Assembly (NCBI GenBank): GCA_034769895.1
Contig: CM068373.1
Span: 278,304,658-278,368,657, forward strand
Direction of reading: 5' to 3'
DNA from: Magicicada septendecula
Taxonomy: Eukaryota > Arthropoda > Insecta > Hemiptera > Cicadidae
Length of the DNA: 64,000 bases
Under the pieces are notes generated by a model. The model did not search any database and was not told the DNA's origin. It saw only the letters and a list, made by a program, of their open reading frames with translations. Positions within the stretch are counted from its first letter, which is position 1. Every line of letters starts with the position of its first letter. Position numbers and translations under genes: made by a program. Shown in pieces: positions 12,940 through 24,439 of this stretch.

Positions 12940-13340
12940 TATATTTTGAAACAAGGTACGTCAAGATACAAAATTAAAGTTCTACAAAAGTATGAAAGTC
13001 ACTGTGCTGTCCTATGGGTGTGAATTATGAACAACAATCAAGAAACAAGCCTGTAAAATACAGGCCTTGGATATGACGTTCTTAAATGGTGTTCAAAACT
13101 TAACCGTATAAGGAATGAGACCATAAGAGAAGAGTTAAAGTATTTAAGTTGAATGAAAAATTAAAAGATTACAAAGAACGGTCGTGAAAACACTTAGGAA
13201 AAATGTCAGATTCCAGATTGGCCAACCAAGTCTATAAGTACAAAACTATAGTCACAGGTATGTGGGTACACCCAGCAAGAGATGGCTTTAGGATATTTGA
13301 AGACGGAACGGCAGCACTTTGCCTATGCCGTGTTGTAAAC

Positions 13341-13371
<31 letters not shown>
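12940..13371 (+). mobile_element. LINE 3' end with (GAT)n tail, copy 1
   Basis: Degenerate coding for the C-terminus of a LINE: a TSRYKIKVLQK block, a YGCEL-like block, then RLANQVYKYK and a final CLCRV-like block, ending at TGCCTATGCCGTGTTGT and an ATG/GAT tract (13341-13371). The same 3' sequence and tail recur at 27470-28068, 49610-49912 and, as a very short end, 50080-50123. The tract is therefore the element's tail rather than a chance microsatellite. Confidence 0.75.
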
Positions 13372-15156
13372 GTAAGATACAGACGTTTCGACACTGCCGA
13401 TAGATTAAAATATCAGTTGAATGATGTGTACGGATGTGTGACAAGTTTTTATTTTCATAGTGTTGAAAATTAAAAAAAAAACATTACATAAATCGATCTT
13501 GGTACTTGTACTCAGTGTACTTAGTTATCTTGCAAGATAGATCTTTTATCACATATTTTGATAAGCTACATAAAAAAATGATTCCATTTTATTTTAGTGT
13601 TATTTAGTGTACTGTACATGTACTTAATGTATTCATTGTTTATTTTCTCCTCCCTTTTCGTTCCAGCCTCTGTAGCCCGCATTACACAACTTACTTTGCC
13701 TTCTGGAGTTCTCTTCTCTTTCACTGGTATTCCTTTTATTCTCCAACTTACTCTTTCACATTCTTATTCCGATAACACCTCGTCTTTCCTATACCTAAGG
13801 ACAATCGGCACCACAGAACCTTTGCCTCCGACTCGAGTCAAACGCCCTCGGGCGATTTTTGATGACCCGCCATAAAGCCATCCTCGCTGTAACTTCTGTC
13901 CATAGTCCCAGATGTCACCTTCAAAAACTCTCTTTTCCTTCCATCCTCAGACTGTCTCCACCTAGTACGCTGTGTACGGTGCTTGTCGCTGTTACCTTGG
14001 TCAACGGCACGGAGGCTCTCTGCCTCACGGCGTCTGCTTGCAAGGCTTGAGACGGGCGATAGTTCCAGTAACAGTGCCACATATATAAGTCTTCTTACTC
14101 TCTCGCCATCTGGCGAATGGTCGTGTTGGCGGTTTCCCTTCCAGGCTTAAGACACCTATTAACTAGGGCCTATATCAGCTCTAAGTTATTTTCTGCCAGC
14201 CATTGGGTTCGACCCGGATACTGAAATGTTTAGTGTTTATTGTACGATCGTGTGCTCTACGATGTCATATTACTAAACAAATAGTATAGAGTGATCAGGA
14301 TTCTTTAATTTTTTCCATAATTGAAAATTTATCCAAAATGTACTTCGTTCAAAATAGTGAGCGGTTTTTGCTGCTCAGGGAGCACACTAGTGACTGTTTT
14401 CTTCAGGAACCACTTGAGACGTGTTTAACGTCAACACAGTTAGGCCTACCGCTTTTCACGTGAGGAACAAGAAGCGAGAAAAGTAAGCAATAAGAGAGGA
14501 AAGAAAAGGTAGAAGTGAGAAGAAGAAAAAGAAAATTTAAAGTTGAATGACTGAGCAAAAAGGAGGATGAAACTACACTGTTTTCTGAAGAGTGAACAAT
14601 GCTAATAGTCCCTCATTATTATGTACATTTAACCTTTATATTGTTCATCCCCGCTTCTGTGACATTTTATCTCTCTTTTTTTGTTCTCAAAGAAAATTCG
14701 CTGGAAGAAAAAAGGGGGTGAGAACAAAACAAGTTGTAAACCACTTTAATAACACTTTGTTAATGTTGCATTTGTGTCGTAGACGGAGACGGATGTTGGA
14801 TGTTGGGTGTTGTGTGGTGGACGCGTCAAAGTGTATTCTAATTGGCTTGTTTCCAGCCACCAGCGGTCATCTGGAAATGTGTTACACCGCTTTGCTTTGT
14901 TCCATTACTGTGTTTTGTTTACACTCTTCTAGAAGTTATACAAATATATTGTTTTATACTGCTAAAATAAAGAGTTGTAGGACAATCTGGTTAAAAAAAA
15001 ATAGGACAGTCCTTGAATTAAACCTATATATGAAACAAAAAAAAATCGACATGTCATTGATATCAAAATGACTGTCGTTTAAAAAACTAAAAATTATTTA
15101 CAATACGACCTTTTTTTTAATAAAACGAAATTTTTAGTTTATATGCTTCTCGTAAC

Positions 15157-15158
<2 letters not shown>
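13372..15158. other. No gene recognised
   Basis: Mixed-composition spacer. ORFs of up to 159 codons (14592-15071) have no recognisable domain. The stretch near 14196-14226 contains GGGTTCGACCCGG, similar to a pol III B box, without a clear A box. A 38-bp motif at 14348-14385 is repeated elsewhere. Confidence 0.45.
14348..14385 (+). repeat. Dispersed 38-bp motif, copy 1
   Basis: It reads TTCAAAATAGTGAGCGG and continues TTTTTGCTGCTCAGGGAGCAC. It aligns with 34093-34130 and 52218-52255. GAGC and GCTC flank the centre, so a small hairpin is possible. The host element is unknown. Confidence 0.6.
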
Positions 15159-15187
<29 letters not shown>

Positions 15188-15264
15188 CTTCTTCTTCTTC
15201 TTCTTCTTCTTCTTCTTCTTCTTCTTCTTCTTCTTCTCCTCCTCCTCCTCCTTCTTCTTCTTCT
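15159..15264. repeat. (TTC)n microsatellite
   Basis: About 26 TTC units, then CTC units, then four more TTC units. On the minus strand (GAA)n follows a short sequence that could be a LINE 3' end, as at 3448 and 63374, but the coding match here is too short to claim. The Glu-rich minus-strand ORF is an artefact. Confidence 0.95.
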
Positions 15265-15879
15265 GGCTGGACTACGTTGTGACTAACTTGAAGGTTGGAT
15301 TCACAGTTTCTCTCAGGCAAATGAGAAGTTCAAGATTCTTCTCATTTATCCAGTTATTTATAAACCTTATTTTAACACACCCAACTGGTTTAGAAATGGG
15401 TCCACGATACTGACATCTTTAATAGATTTGGAGGAGAGGAAATGATCCACCTGACACCTCCCCCCCTAACTGTAGTTACGTCACTGATTGTCAGTGGCTC
15501 TGAAGTGGGGGAGGGGGGAGCAGTGGTCCGCCTTGCCAGGTCCAGAAATTGATTGCATCCGTCCTAATCTTCATTCTAACGTTCCACTTTTAAGCCTTCC
15601 CAAATGCTCCTCTTCTTATCCTTTGGTGTAATTCTTGGTCTTCCTCTGGAGCTGTTTACCACGCAGCTATACCTCTGGAGCTATGTAAACACGGTAAAAT
15701 ATTGGTTTTATTTTCCTTCGTCCGGTCCTCTCGGGACTAATTTATTTTAATAAATTATGCCATTCAAGACTGTCCGTCGATATGATCGAGCTAAGCATTA
15801 CGGCTCCCGCGCCCTCAACTGCCCGCTTATAGATATGTCGTAACAACACCTTTCTCTCAAAGCCCCCGTACTTTTTGTA

Positions 15880-16795
15880 GCCATGGTTGTAAGCCATGGA
15901 TACTCTTTATAGACTTAAAGGTTGCTTATAGTACAATATTCAGAAGTAAGATGCTTACAATGGATGGATGGGCTGAGTGTCCTGGAGAAGTTGGTTAGGC
16001 TTGTTAGACGGGTACTTATGGAGCCCAGCAGCAGGTCGGACATATTGACCGTTACAGCTCGGAAGGTAAGACCAAAATAATGGTGCCAAGAAGGGAGAGG
16101 GTGCATAACACCATCAGCATTACGTGTTTGGTGGTTACTGTTTTGAAGCAGTCTCTAGTTTCCAATAGCTCGGTTCTACTCTCACTGACGAAAAACAGGA
16201 AATAAAGAAAACAACTGCAGCCGGCAACAGAGGATACTTTGCCTTGAATAAAATCTTGAGGTGTAGGTTATTAAGCAGTCAACGAAGTTGAAGTTGTATA
16301 AGACTTTAATACTTGAAGACCTTAGACTAGTCGTGGGGTATGTCGGTGGAATCTGGATCTTTAATAGGTCAACAGTTTAACTGCTGGACAGATCCGAAAC
16401 TAAATTGTTTAGGAGGATTTCAGACCAACGTGTGAAATGGGATACGACGGCGGAGGAAAAGCAGAAGAATTGTATGCAGAATACAGTGATCTTAGCATTA
16501 CTTTCTTCATTAATATACGACATTGAAGTGACTAACTCATATCCTGAGAATGGAAGACAGGAGAACGGTCCATAAGCTGTAGAAAGGCCCTCCTGGTGGA
16601 AGGCGACCTAGAGGACGGTCTACGAATCGGCGGAAAGACAGTGATCTCAAGCAGCTGAGGACAAACATCTTCCTTGCTGAGGACAACAGTGGTTGAGCAG
16701 GCCAAGGGCAGCTACATGCTTCTCTTGAACCGAATGAAGACGAATAAGTTTGTAAGCCATATGTTATCAATGGGCTAGTAAGTGCATTCTAGATT
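15880..16795 (+). pseudogene. Degenerate LINE ORF2 fragment (post-RT region)
   Basis: Pieces in all three plus frames follow the order of a LINE C-terminus. They are RPK.MVPRRER near 16060, TAAGNRGYFALNKIL near 16210-16255 followed by KLKLYKTLI near 16285, and RRMEDRRTVHKL, then GRRPRGRSTNR, near 16545-16630. The AAGNRGYFALNKIL and KLYKTLI blocks are characteristic of the segment just before the YG.E.W motif. Numerous stops show an old copy. Confidence 0.65.
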
Positions 16796-16802
16796 TAGCA
16801 CT

Positions 16803-17245
16803 TAGGCCGACGGCACACTGGAGCGACATTTTGTTTCGCGACAGAACCGTTTTGGCTCATCGTGTCGCAGACGACTCTATTGCCATCACGATCTATAAAG
16901 CGCCACACACTGGCTGCGACATTATCTAGAGGCGTCTCCTTATCCAAACAGGAAGCTCCTTCAATTTATATCTCGCAACAAAACAGCTTGAGACGTTTTG
17001 AATTGCGCATGCGCTGGACACTAAGCAAACGGGGCTCGGAATTTATAATACAGTAACCTCGTCTATGCCTCCTATTTTAATGCTGTCACGAACCCACGAA
17101 CTACACACTGTCACAAGTCAAAAATAGTTGACGATAAATTGTTTTGTCGTCTCAAGCCTCTCTCCACCGAAGCGAATCTTTGGAACACGAAGCGTCGAAT
17201 GGCTCGTCGCGAAACAGTATGTAGCTCTGTTGTACGGCCGGCCCT
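16803..17245. mobile_element. Non-autonomous TIR DNA transposon
   Basis: The left end (GGCCGACGGCACACTGGAGC, then ...TGTTTCGCGACAG) and the reverse complement of the right end (GGGCCGGCCGTACAACAGAG, then ...TGTTTCGCGACGAG) form an imperfect inverted repeat of about 45 bp. The interior (about 350 bp) has no transposase. The ends are reminiscent of insect hAT-type MITEs, but no clear 8-bp target duplication is visible, so the superfamily is an inference. Confidence 0.6.
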
Positions 17246-18265
17246 AGTGACTCCTGAAACTCATGGAATGCGATGAAGAAATACGCAAATGAAACGTAAA
17301 AAGGCAGTGAAAATTTTCAGTAGATAGTATTTTACTTCTGTAGATAAAAAGTGTTGCAAACTTGTTGAATAATTCCGCTCGTATTGTTTGTGAGTATAAT
17401 TAGTACGATAAAGCAAGCCGACCGATATGGCCGCTGATTATTCCGTGTCATGAAGCTGTACTGATAACCGCTGACGGTACGAACAATTATCTCCAATGAC
17501 TAACTAGTTTTATAAATCTATTTCCAACTACGTTCGTATTGCAATGCTATAACCTAAACATTTACTTTGCTTAGAAACGGGTTAGATAATGTTTTAGTTT
17601 GTGTTTGTGTCGAAGCGGCTAATTCTAAGTGCTAATGGAGAATTCTTAATTTCGTTACAAAGGATAACCTTGGGTATATAAGACAGGTAGGCTTTCGCAA
17701 TCCATCACTTTACATTCTTATACATTTTCTTCATTAATGTAGCCATTAATGGATAACGTACGATTTTGTGAGGTCCTGTAAGTTAGCCATATTTACAGTT
17801 CTAAAATATTTGTGGCGACGTTTAGACACAACTCATTGACGTCTTCAGGGCCTGTACATTGGGAAATACAAAAGTGATTTAGCCTAATACATATACATAC
17901 ATATATCGTGAGGCTATTTGTGTGACTAAATTTATTTGTGTTAGCCAAAATATAATTTGTATTATTAAAAATATATTATTTTTCTTATATTAAAAAATTG
18001 AATTATAACTTTCCATAAATAAATTTTTATAGTGTAGGCCGATTCATACATTCTTAGTATGTTACTTTAGGCCTATACGATTCTTGTGAAATATTATATA
18101 CAGATGAATATTTGTGGTCATAATAATGTACATAATATAGACATAATAACATATTTATGAAATATTATATTACATTGTCAAAATAATTTATTTCTTGGGC
18201 AAGAAAGTATTTTACATTATTCTTCACACACTTATGTTTTTGCATCGTTATGAGCTTAAATATAT
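17246..18265. other. No gene recognised
   Basis: AT-rich noncoding DNA. No ORF above 60 codons and no recognisable repeat. Confidence 0.5.
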
Positions 18266-18764
18266 TGTTACGACGGTCTCACGGATCGTCGTGTTGTTCA
18301 GCGGCAACACAACACAGACACCTCTGAAGTCACTGATTATTAGCTTTAATTAGTCACAAATAAAAATTTGAAATCAACAAGGTAGGGTACTGTCGTACAA
18401 TAACTAAAGTAAAATTTGTCCACACGCACTAGTAATCGTCAACTAATAGAGTTCCGCACTAATTGTAACACAATAATCACGTTCCACTAATCCGCAAAAA
18501 TCACGTGACGCGCATTCTACAACAGCGCCAGGTGTAAATAACTAAACCGATCGCTGTTGCTTGTATAGGTCCCGCAGAGGTTCCAGAATAATTTTCCGTT
18601 CTTTTGGCGGCGTGCCAGCACAATTTGCGTAGTTAAAAGTGATCTCGAACAGTCTAGAGGAGTGCTGATGTAGTGAACGGCCTTGTTATATACGCCGCAC
18701 GCTGCGTTAATCGAGAAACGTGTAGTCGAGAGACGCTCTCGATTTTCGAGAAGGTTACGTAACT
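18266..18764 (-). mobile_element. Solo LTR (TGTTACG family), minus strand
   Basis: The plus strand begins TGTTACGACGGTCTCACGG, the reverse complement of the family's 3' end. The conserved CACGTGACG, TTTAATTAG and inverted promoter region follow. On the sense (minus) strand TTCTGGAA lies at 18588-18581, followed by a degenerate TATA (CTATACAA, 18569-18562). The far end is near CGTAAC at 18759-18764. Flanking ATAT occurs at 18262-18265; the matching duplicate is less clear on the other side. Confidence 0.75.
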
Positions 18765-18832
18765 GTATTGTATATCTTCTTCTTCCGATAGTTCCTATCC
18801 GCTTCGGATATTGGATATCATACAGGCCATTT

Positions 18833-19078
18833 TAATAAATTACCTTATTTCAAATCCGTCCTGTGACTTCGTTGCGTTGTTTTTGTTGTTACGCGTTTAG
18901 AGAACTATGTCCCATCATCGTATCACTCTGATGATGGGACATAGTTCTGATAAGTGATAAAAGTGATACGTCTGATGAAAGTGATACGTCTGATGATGGG
19001 ACATAGTTCCCGAAACGCGTAACAACAAAAACAACGCAACGAAGTCACAGGACGGATTTGAAATAAGATAATTTATTA
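18833..19078. mobile_element. Foldback element carrying a hammerhead-like motif
   Basis: Arms at 18833-18898 and 19013-19078 are nearly perfect reverse complements (about 66 bp: AATAAATTA.CTT, then AAATCCGTCCTGTGACTTCG, then ACGCGTTT). The middle holds three CTGATGA-containing partial copies (18932, 18972, 18990), two of them preceded by GTGATACGT. The right copy is a complete hammerhead-like motif; the left arm carries a decayed inverted copy. No ORF. Confidence 0.7.
18988..19026 (+). ncRNA. Hammerhead-ribozyme-like motif
   Basis: Canonical CTGATGA (18990-18996), extra T, stem GGGA/TCCC (18998-19001 with 19008-19011), GAAA (19012-19015), self-complementary CGCG (19016-19019), T (19020) and A (19021). 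Stem I has only two pairs (GT/AC). The core bases of a hammerhead are all present. The extra base after A9 is shared with the other copies in this window. Confidence 0.55.
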
Positions 19079-19112
19079 TCAATAACGTGACTTGGACCAT
19101 AATCAATAATGT

Positions 19113-20226
19113 TTAGGCAATTTTAACTTTCTGTACTGCTGCGCGGAATAAGTCAATTGTATTCGTGCCAAACCAGGTCCTTAAATTTCGCAGCCATGAT
19201 ATTCTCGGTCGCCCAACTCTTGTTTTTCCAAGTACTTTTCCCTGTAGTGTGGACTGCAATAAGTAAAATCTCTGTTCATTTCTCATGAGATGTCCCACAC
19301 ACTGAAGCTTTTTTATATTCACTGTTTTAATAACTTCCATATCTTTCTTCATCTTTCTAAGAACTTCAACATTAGTTATATGTGCTGTCCATGAAATGCT
19401 GACTATTCCACGGTAGAGCCACATGTCAAAAGATTCCAATTTCTTAGTTGTGCCGAGAGTCGAAGCCCAAGATTCTACACTGTAGAAGAGGAAGGAGAAT
19501 ACGTAGCATCGTAAAAGTCTCATCTTTGTGTTTATTGTTAAATCGTGACTTTTGAATAAACTGCTCATTCTAGTGTACACTGCTCTTGCCTTTTCAATTC
19601 TGCTCTTTATTTCTTGAGAGTGGTCCCATTGTTCATTGACTATAGTACCAAGATGTGTAAATTGGCTTACACGTTCATCTGGCCTTTGGTTTATATTAAG
19701 GGTGCAGTTTTTAAACTTGTTCTTAGATACAATCATTAGCTTCGTTTTATTAACATTGATGTCTAGACCATATCGACGGCTGTTTCTGTCACTCTATTCA
19801 TTAGTTGTTCAGCCCCTCTAAGCTATCTGCGGATATGACGGTATCATCCGCATAAGGTATGTTATTTATTCTTTCACCGTTCAGAGAGATTCCTACAACA
19901 CATACATCTAAAGCTTCTCTAAAAATACGTTCCGAGTAGATATAAAATAAAAGCGGAGATAGTGTACATCGTTGTCTTACTCCACGCAGAATCTGTATCT
20001 CTTCAGTTTACACTTTATCTACTCTAACCACTACAGATTGGTTCTAATACATTGTAGCTATTATCCTTAGGCCTTTACCATCTAACCCAATATTTTTCAG
20101 GATATCCATTATTTTCTGATGTTGGATTCGGTCAAAGGCCTTCTGATAATCGATGAAACGTGCAAAAACATCACAGTTTACATCTCTACATCGTTGGTAA
20201 TCGTACATAATATACAAATAATTCAA
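19113..20226 (-). pseudogene. LINE reverse transcriptase, 5'-truncated and broken
   Basis: On the minus strand, 20226-20044 encodes FIDYQKAFDRIQHQKI, the RT block with the first catalytic Asp. Then GVRQRCTLSPLLFYIYSE and, near 19850, PYADDTVISAD with the catalytic YADD pair. The longest open part (19736-19113, 207 codons) is the post-RT region, with SQFTHLGTIV, VESWAS, LQCVGHLMRNEQRF and KTRVGRPRISWLR. Stops at about 20008 and 19805 and a frame change near 19740 break the ORF. The N-terminal endonuclease is absent. The family cannot be fixed by eye. Confidence 0.85.
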
Positions 20227-22844
20227 ATATTTGAGTATAGCCTATATCCAAATAATACATAAGCCTATATAATATTAGAATTCAAATATATTTATTTGAT
20301 TAACAAGTGTATTATAATCGGTAACATAATATAACTTAATTATTAATTACTGCGAGAAACTACAAGAACATCAAGAGTTAGTATAAAGAAAAAGACAGTT
20401 CTATAGACAGTACTAATTCATATATTCTGTATGTATACACACATTACTAATAAATAATGATTCTGTTTGTAGTTACACGCACATTCACACAAAAACGGTT
20501 ATGATATTTTGTATTCATTATTTTAGTATTTGCGAAACACAGGTCCTGTAGGTTATAATAAATTTTGTCGAAACGTAGAAACAAATATATAAAATCCTAT
20601 GTTTTAGTAATTTAATTCAAAAGGCAATATAAGTTAATGTTATCGCATTTTTTAATTGCATTTCGGTTAGCTTTACAGTGCCGTTCGGTGATCATTGTCA
20701 CTATAGAAACCTTTGTGGACAGAAATCTTATCGCTAAACGTCGTTTTTCATACCCTTCACTTTCCAAAAGGAGTGACATTGTTGACCCGTTGATTTAAGC
20801 TACGCAAGTTAAAGTGGGCCTAATTGCGAACTGTCCATACCTGCACTACATTTGCGGCGTTTTGAATATGCGATTGTATCGATATACTACGATGTGAAGA
20901 AGAAAAATAAGTGTACTGTACAAATTGTAAATTATTCTACTTCTTAATGTAAAGCAAAAATACGTGTTGTTTTTATTTGTCATGTATAACATGACCAAAG
21001 GTACAGAGAACAGAAATAATAATTGAATGTTACTAATGATAAGACAGCATATAAGAAAAGTATTCTAAATATTAACTATGACAATGACGAACCACGACTT
21101 ACGAAGACAATAACATACAGAAGGGAAGATCAAGTGACAGATAAACATGTAAATAATAATTAATTAATAGAGTTAAAATGTACAAATGTTAAACGTAGTT
21201 AATAAATAAAAGACATTTTTTATTAGGTCACAAGCAATAGAGTAAAACTATGAGGTGGTATGTGTACCTCAGACAGTTATTTTGTAGTATGGAATCAAAG
21301 ACGGTGAATGATATAATTTTTACATACATAATCATATCAAATTATGATTACCAAAGTTATGTTGTGTAATGGTGATAGAAAGTGAGAAAAACAGTGATAA
21401 ACGATAAAAATAAAAAAAGTGTCTAGTGAAAGTGTATCAACCCAATTATAATGAACATCGTTGAAACATATAATTTATATGAGAATACTATATAGCTCGT
21501 GGGGTATGAATAAACAAAATGTAAATAACTAAAAAGAGAGAAATCTTAAGTTACGAACTTACAATATCATCTAGTGACGACGATAAAATAAAATACAAGG
21601 TAATAATATTACTTATAAAAATGTAAAATTGAACCTGAGACCCAAAAATATGATCCAAGAACTTAACTTAATAAATTAGAGTTTTGGGTAAAACGGAATT
21701 ATTGTTGGAAAAATTGAAAAGAACCAGGGGAACATATAAAATTTACTCCTGAAGGTATATTAAAATTAATGACTGGTGAAGGATGAAATGACCCATAAAA
21801 ACCATTAGAAGAAACTAGAAGAATACTAGTTTAATCTCAAGTACAAAAAAAATCTGATGTACTGAAGTAAAAAATCAAGAACGAAGTTCTCAAGACAACT
21901 ACAGATTGGTGAGATCATTCCAATAGACTAAGCTAGATATTTTAACAAACACTATCACGTTTTTAAAGAGAGTTACAGTGAACAATTATAAAACAAATAA
22001 TATAAACAATTTAATAATTAATTTTATTAGTAAACTCTAAGTATTAGCATTAAGAGTTCAGTTTTAATTATCTTTTTGTATGATCCAAAGGACCTACTAC
22101 CACTATCCAACATACATTAACAACATACAGTTACAAAACATTCATTATAAATAATGTGTTTTATATTATGTTATGACTTGAACAATATTTTAATATGAAT
22201 TTTACTTTAACCCTGAGATTATAAGAGTTGTCATGTTCTACAATTGAAATGAATTACCAATAAATGAAGAGACATTGAATTACCATTAAAAAATGTCAAA
22301 GAGGAATAATAAATTTATTTAAAAAAAAATATATAAGATAAGCAGTTGTTTATTTTATTTTAACAATAATAAGATAATTAACCAAATTAAATTATATATA
22401 ATTGGTACGTTAGACATGTTAAGATAATAATGATTTTTAGTTTTTAGCTTACTGTTTAAAGAAATAAAAGCCAGGGTTAGGAAATATATTATGTTTAGTG
22501 TGTCTACACAAGGCTTGAATGAGAGAAACATTAAAAACAAAGAACATAACTTATTTTTTGTGAAAACAACAACAGAAAATGTAAAATAAAAAATACAATT
22601 ATTTCTGAATAGTAAGAATTAAACAAAAAAACAATGTATTAACAAATGAAAAGAATACCACCTTTTTTATTCGTTATGTGGTCAACATTCTTTTGTGTTA
22701 TTCAGTAAAATCTCAAAAAATTCACTGGGAGCCAAATTTCGCTAACTTCTTGTGCGAAACAAAAGCCAAGTATTAGTGAAAATTTGAGAATTAGTGGAAA
22801 ACGAATTCTATCACAAAAAGAGAGACATATACAGTAACGTTTTT
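20227..22844. other. Long AT-rich noncoding stretch
   Basis: No gene or clear element body. At 20555-20600 the sequence AAATTTTGTCGAAACGTAG followed by AAACAAATAT matches the 3' half of the hammerhead-like motif at 8873, so it is a truncated copy of the same repeat. The rest is featureless to me. Confidence 0.5.
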
Positions 22845-23079
22845 TTACGTGGATTTCACAAAAAGTCAGTATTATTTTATAGGCATATTGGTTTCCATGC
22901 GTAATTTTAGTTTGCATGTTAACCTAACAACGCCAACTTTTGGCGTCTCAGGGACACATTGGAGTTATATTATTGCTAGAAACACTTTTCGTAAACAAAA
23001 TGACAATGAAACACAGCTGAAATCATCAACGAACTATTTTACAACATACACAAATAAATTTTCTCGACTTCTATTTACT

Positions 23080-23442
23080 AATCAAATATATTGTATCTTA
23101 CCGTCTGTGACTTTCTGCAACAATGTCTTCACTCTAAAGTTTACATGTTTCGGGACACTTGTCCCATCCTCAGAACTTAAAAGTGTGTTCGTATATCATC
23201 AAACGATGATATAGTTGTCGAATAATTAAAACATTAAAATCCACATTAAACAAAACCACAATACTTAAATGTACAAAGTCGAGCGCGACGGTTAAACGGT
23301 GTACATGTCCCGCAACATGTAAACTTTAGAGTGAAGACATTGTTGCAGAAAGTCACAGACGGTAAGTTACAATATATTTGATTAAACAACACGTGGCTTG
23401 GTACTAATTTCGGATTTATTCCTTTTAAATATTCTATTTACT
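23080..23442. mobile_element. Palindromic insertion with 13-bp target duplication
   Basis: TTCTATTTACTAA occurs at both edges (about 23068-23080 and 23442-23454), whereas the related copy at 7690-8068 has it once in diverged form. Inside, arms at 23079-23160 and 23303-23384 are reverse complements (for example CTTTCTGCAACAATGTCTTC and GAAGACATTGTTGCAGAAAG). The left arm holds a minus-strand hammerhead-like motif; the right arm holds a decayed one (GCAAC for GAAAC). Variable-length duplications are typical of target-primed reverse transcription, as used by PLEs and LINEs. Confidence 0.7.
23137..23178 (-). ncRNA. Hammerhead-ribozyme-like motif, best-formed copy
   Basis: On the minus strand: AAGTT (stem I), CTGAGGA (23173-23167), extra T, stem GGGACA/TGTCCC with an AG loop, GAAA (23151-23148), self-complementary CATG, T, A, then AACTT, which pairs perfectly with the leading AAGTT. 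All hammerhead core positions (C3-A9, G12-A14, U16.1, H17) can be assigned. The extra T after A9 is the only departure. Confidence 0.65.
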
Positions 23443-23565
23443 AACTAAAATTATATGCGATATTCACTACATATCAATGCCAATAATCGCATAATCGAAA
23501 TATCAAAAATGAGTCCGGGTACGTATACTGGGACAGTACCAAGTATTAATTGTCAATCAGTTGTT

Positions 23566-24021
23566 TCAAATCAATGATAGGTATGCCAACTTATGATATT
23601 GAAAGTATCGTACGTCGTATTCGTATATTCTTTTAACTAAAGTGTTCGTCTCTTTACTTGTTGAATGACTACCGTGACTGCTGACAACCAAATCCCGTAC
23701 ATAATGACGCCATAAAATAGACCGTAACAATAAAAGAACGTTTTCAATTACTGGCTCGGGTCCAGATTTAGCGTACCGTATGTAACCGGTCGTTTCCGCT
23801 AAATAAAATTTTTGTTTTGTCGTAATATCTTGTTTCGTTAACGTTTGCAACAGATTCCGTTTATAGCGTAGTCTCATATTGCTTAATAAAACTGCTTTGT
23901 TCCTAGTTGCTTTCACCGTAGTAATTTTTGAATCAATCTGAGACAAAAACGTACCAAGAAGAACGGTTTGTATATTACTGACAAGTTGCTGAATTATGTG
24001 ATATTTGGCTAATATTTCCAA
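23566..24021 (-). CDS. Unassigned ORF, 151 codons
   Basis: An uninterrupted minus-strand frame with an ATG start, rich in Leu, Thr, Lys and Ile. It includes NKAVLLSNMRLRYKRNLLQT and VENVLLLLRSILWRHYVRDL-like segments (the latter reads IENVLLLLRSILWRHYVRDL). It is the longest open frame in the window not clearly explained by a transposon. I recognise no domain, signal peptide or membrane span. It sits between a dispersed repeat and a LINE fragment, so it could be a chance ORF, an exon or part of an unknown mobile element. No promoter or splice context is evident. Confidence 0.25.
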   Translation of the reverse strand: MEILAKYHIIQQLVSNIQTVLLGTFLSQIDSKITTVKATRNKAVLLSNMRLRYKRNLLQTLTKQDITTKQKFYLAETTGYIRYAKSGPEPVIENVLLLLRSILWRHYVRDLVVSSHGSHSTSKETNTLVKRIYEYDVRYFQYHKLAYLSLI

Positions 24022-24023
24022 GA

Positions 24024-24425
24024 TAGAACATTATGGTACGACCAGTGTTGACTTACGGAAGTGACACAAGGATTGACTTTAGTAGAACAAAACGACTAAT
24101 AAGGGCGATGAAAGGGAGTACTGCTCAGGACAATCGTTGGAATAACATCACGTGATAAAATATGAAGTAGTGACATAAGACGGTAGTGTCAGGTATATGA
24201 TGTAGACAAATATGTCAGAAGGCGAAAAATGGAATGGAATGACCATGTTAACGGCGCAAGCGACGATAGATGAATAAAAATAGTGCGAGATTCTAGACCT
24301 TTGAGAAAACGAAATCGTGACAGACCACAGAAGAAATGGACGGGGTACTTGGAATCGAACTCTAACTAATCCCCTTGGTGCGTGAAGAAGAACGGGGGAT
24401 TAAGCCTATATACAAGAAGAAGGAA
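24024..24425 (+). mobile_element. LINE 3' end with short (AAG)n tail
   Basis: Plus-strand translation gives VRPVLTYGSDTRIDFSRTKR, then RRRKMEWNDHVNGASDDRW, then RKRNRDRPQKKWT. These are the YG.E, EWN.H..RM and RDRPRK.W blocks of a LINE C-terminus, spread over frames by indels. The sequence ends in TACAAGAAGAAGG. Confidence 0.7.
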
Positions 24426-24439
24426 AAAACTGACTTACT

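Larger units (their letters stand above)
22845..23540 (+). repeat. Dispersed repeat, copy 2 (split by an insertion)
   Basis: It aligns with 7690-8068 read on the minus strand. The alignment runs 22845-23078, breaks, and resumes at 23443 with ACTAAAATTATATGCGATATT. The break is occupied by the palindromic element at 23080-23442, flanked by a TTCTATTTACTAA duplication. The 121-codon ORF across the left half is not a gene. Confidence 0.7.

Noticed and set aside
14592-15071. 159-codon ORF as a host gene
   Set aside because: Low-complexity composition with many rare transitions of hydrophobic and Lys-rich stretches and no recognisable domain.
15117-15320. Poly-Glu ORF on the minus strand
   Set aside because: Translated (GAA)n tract.
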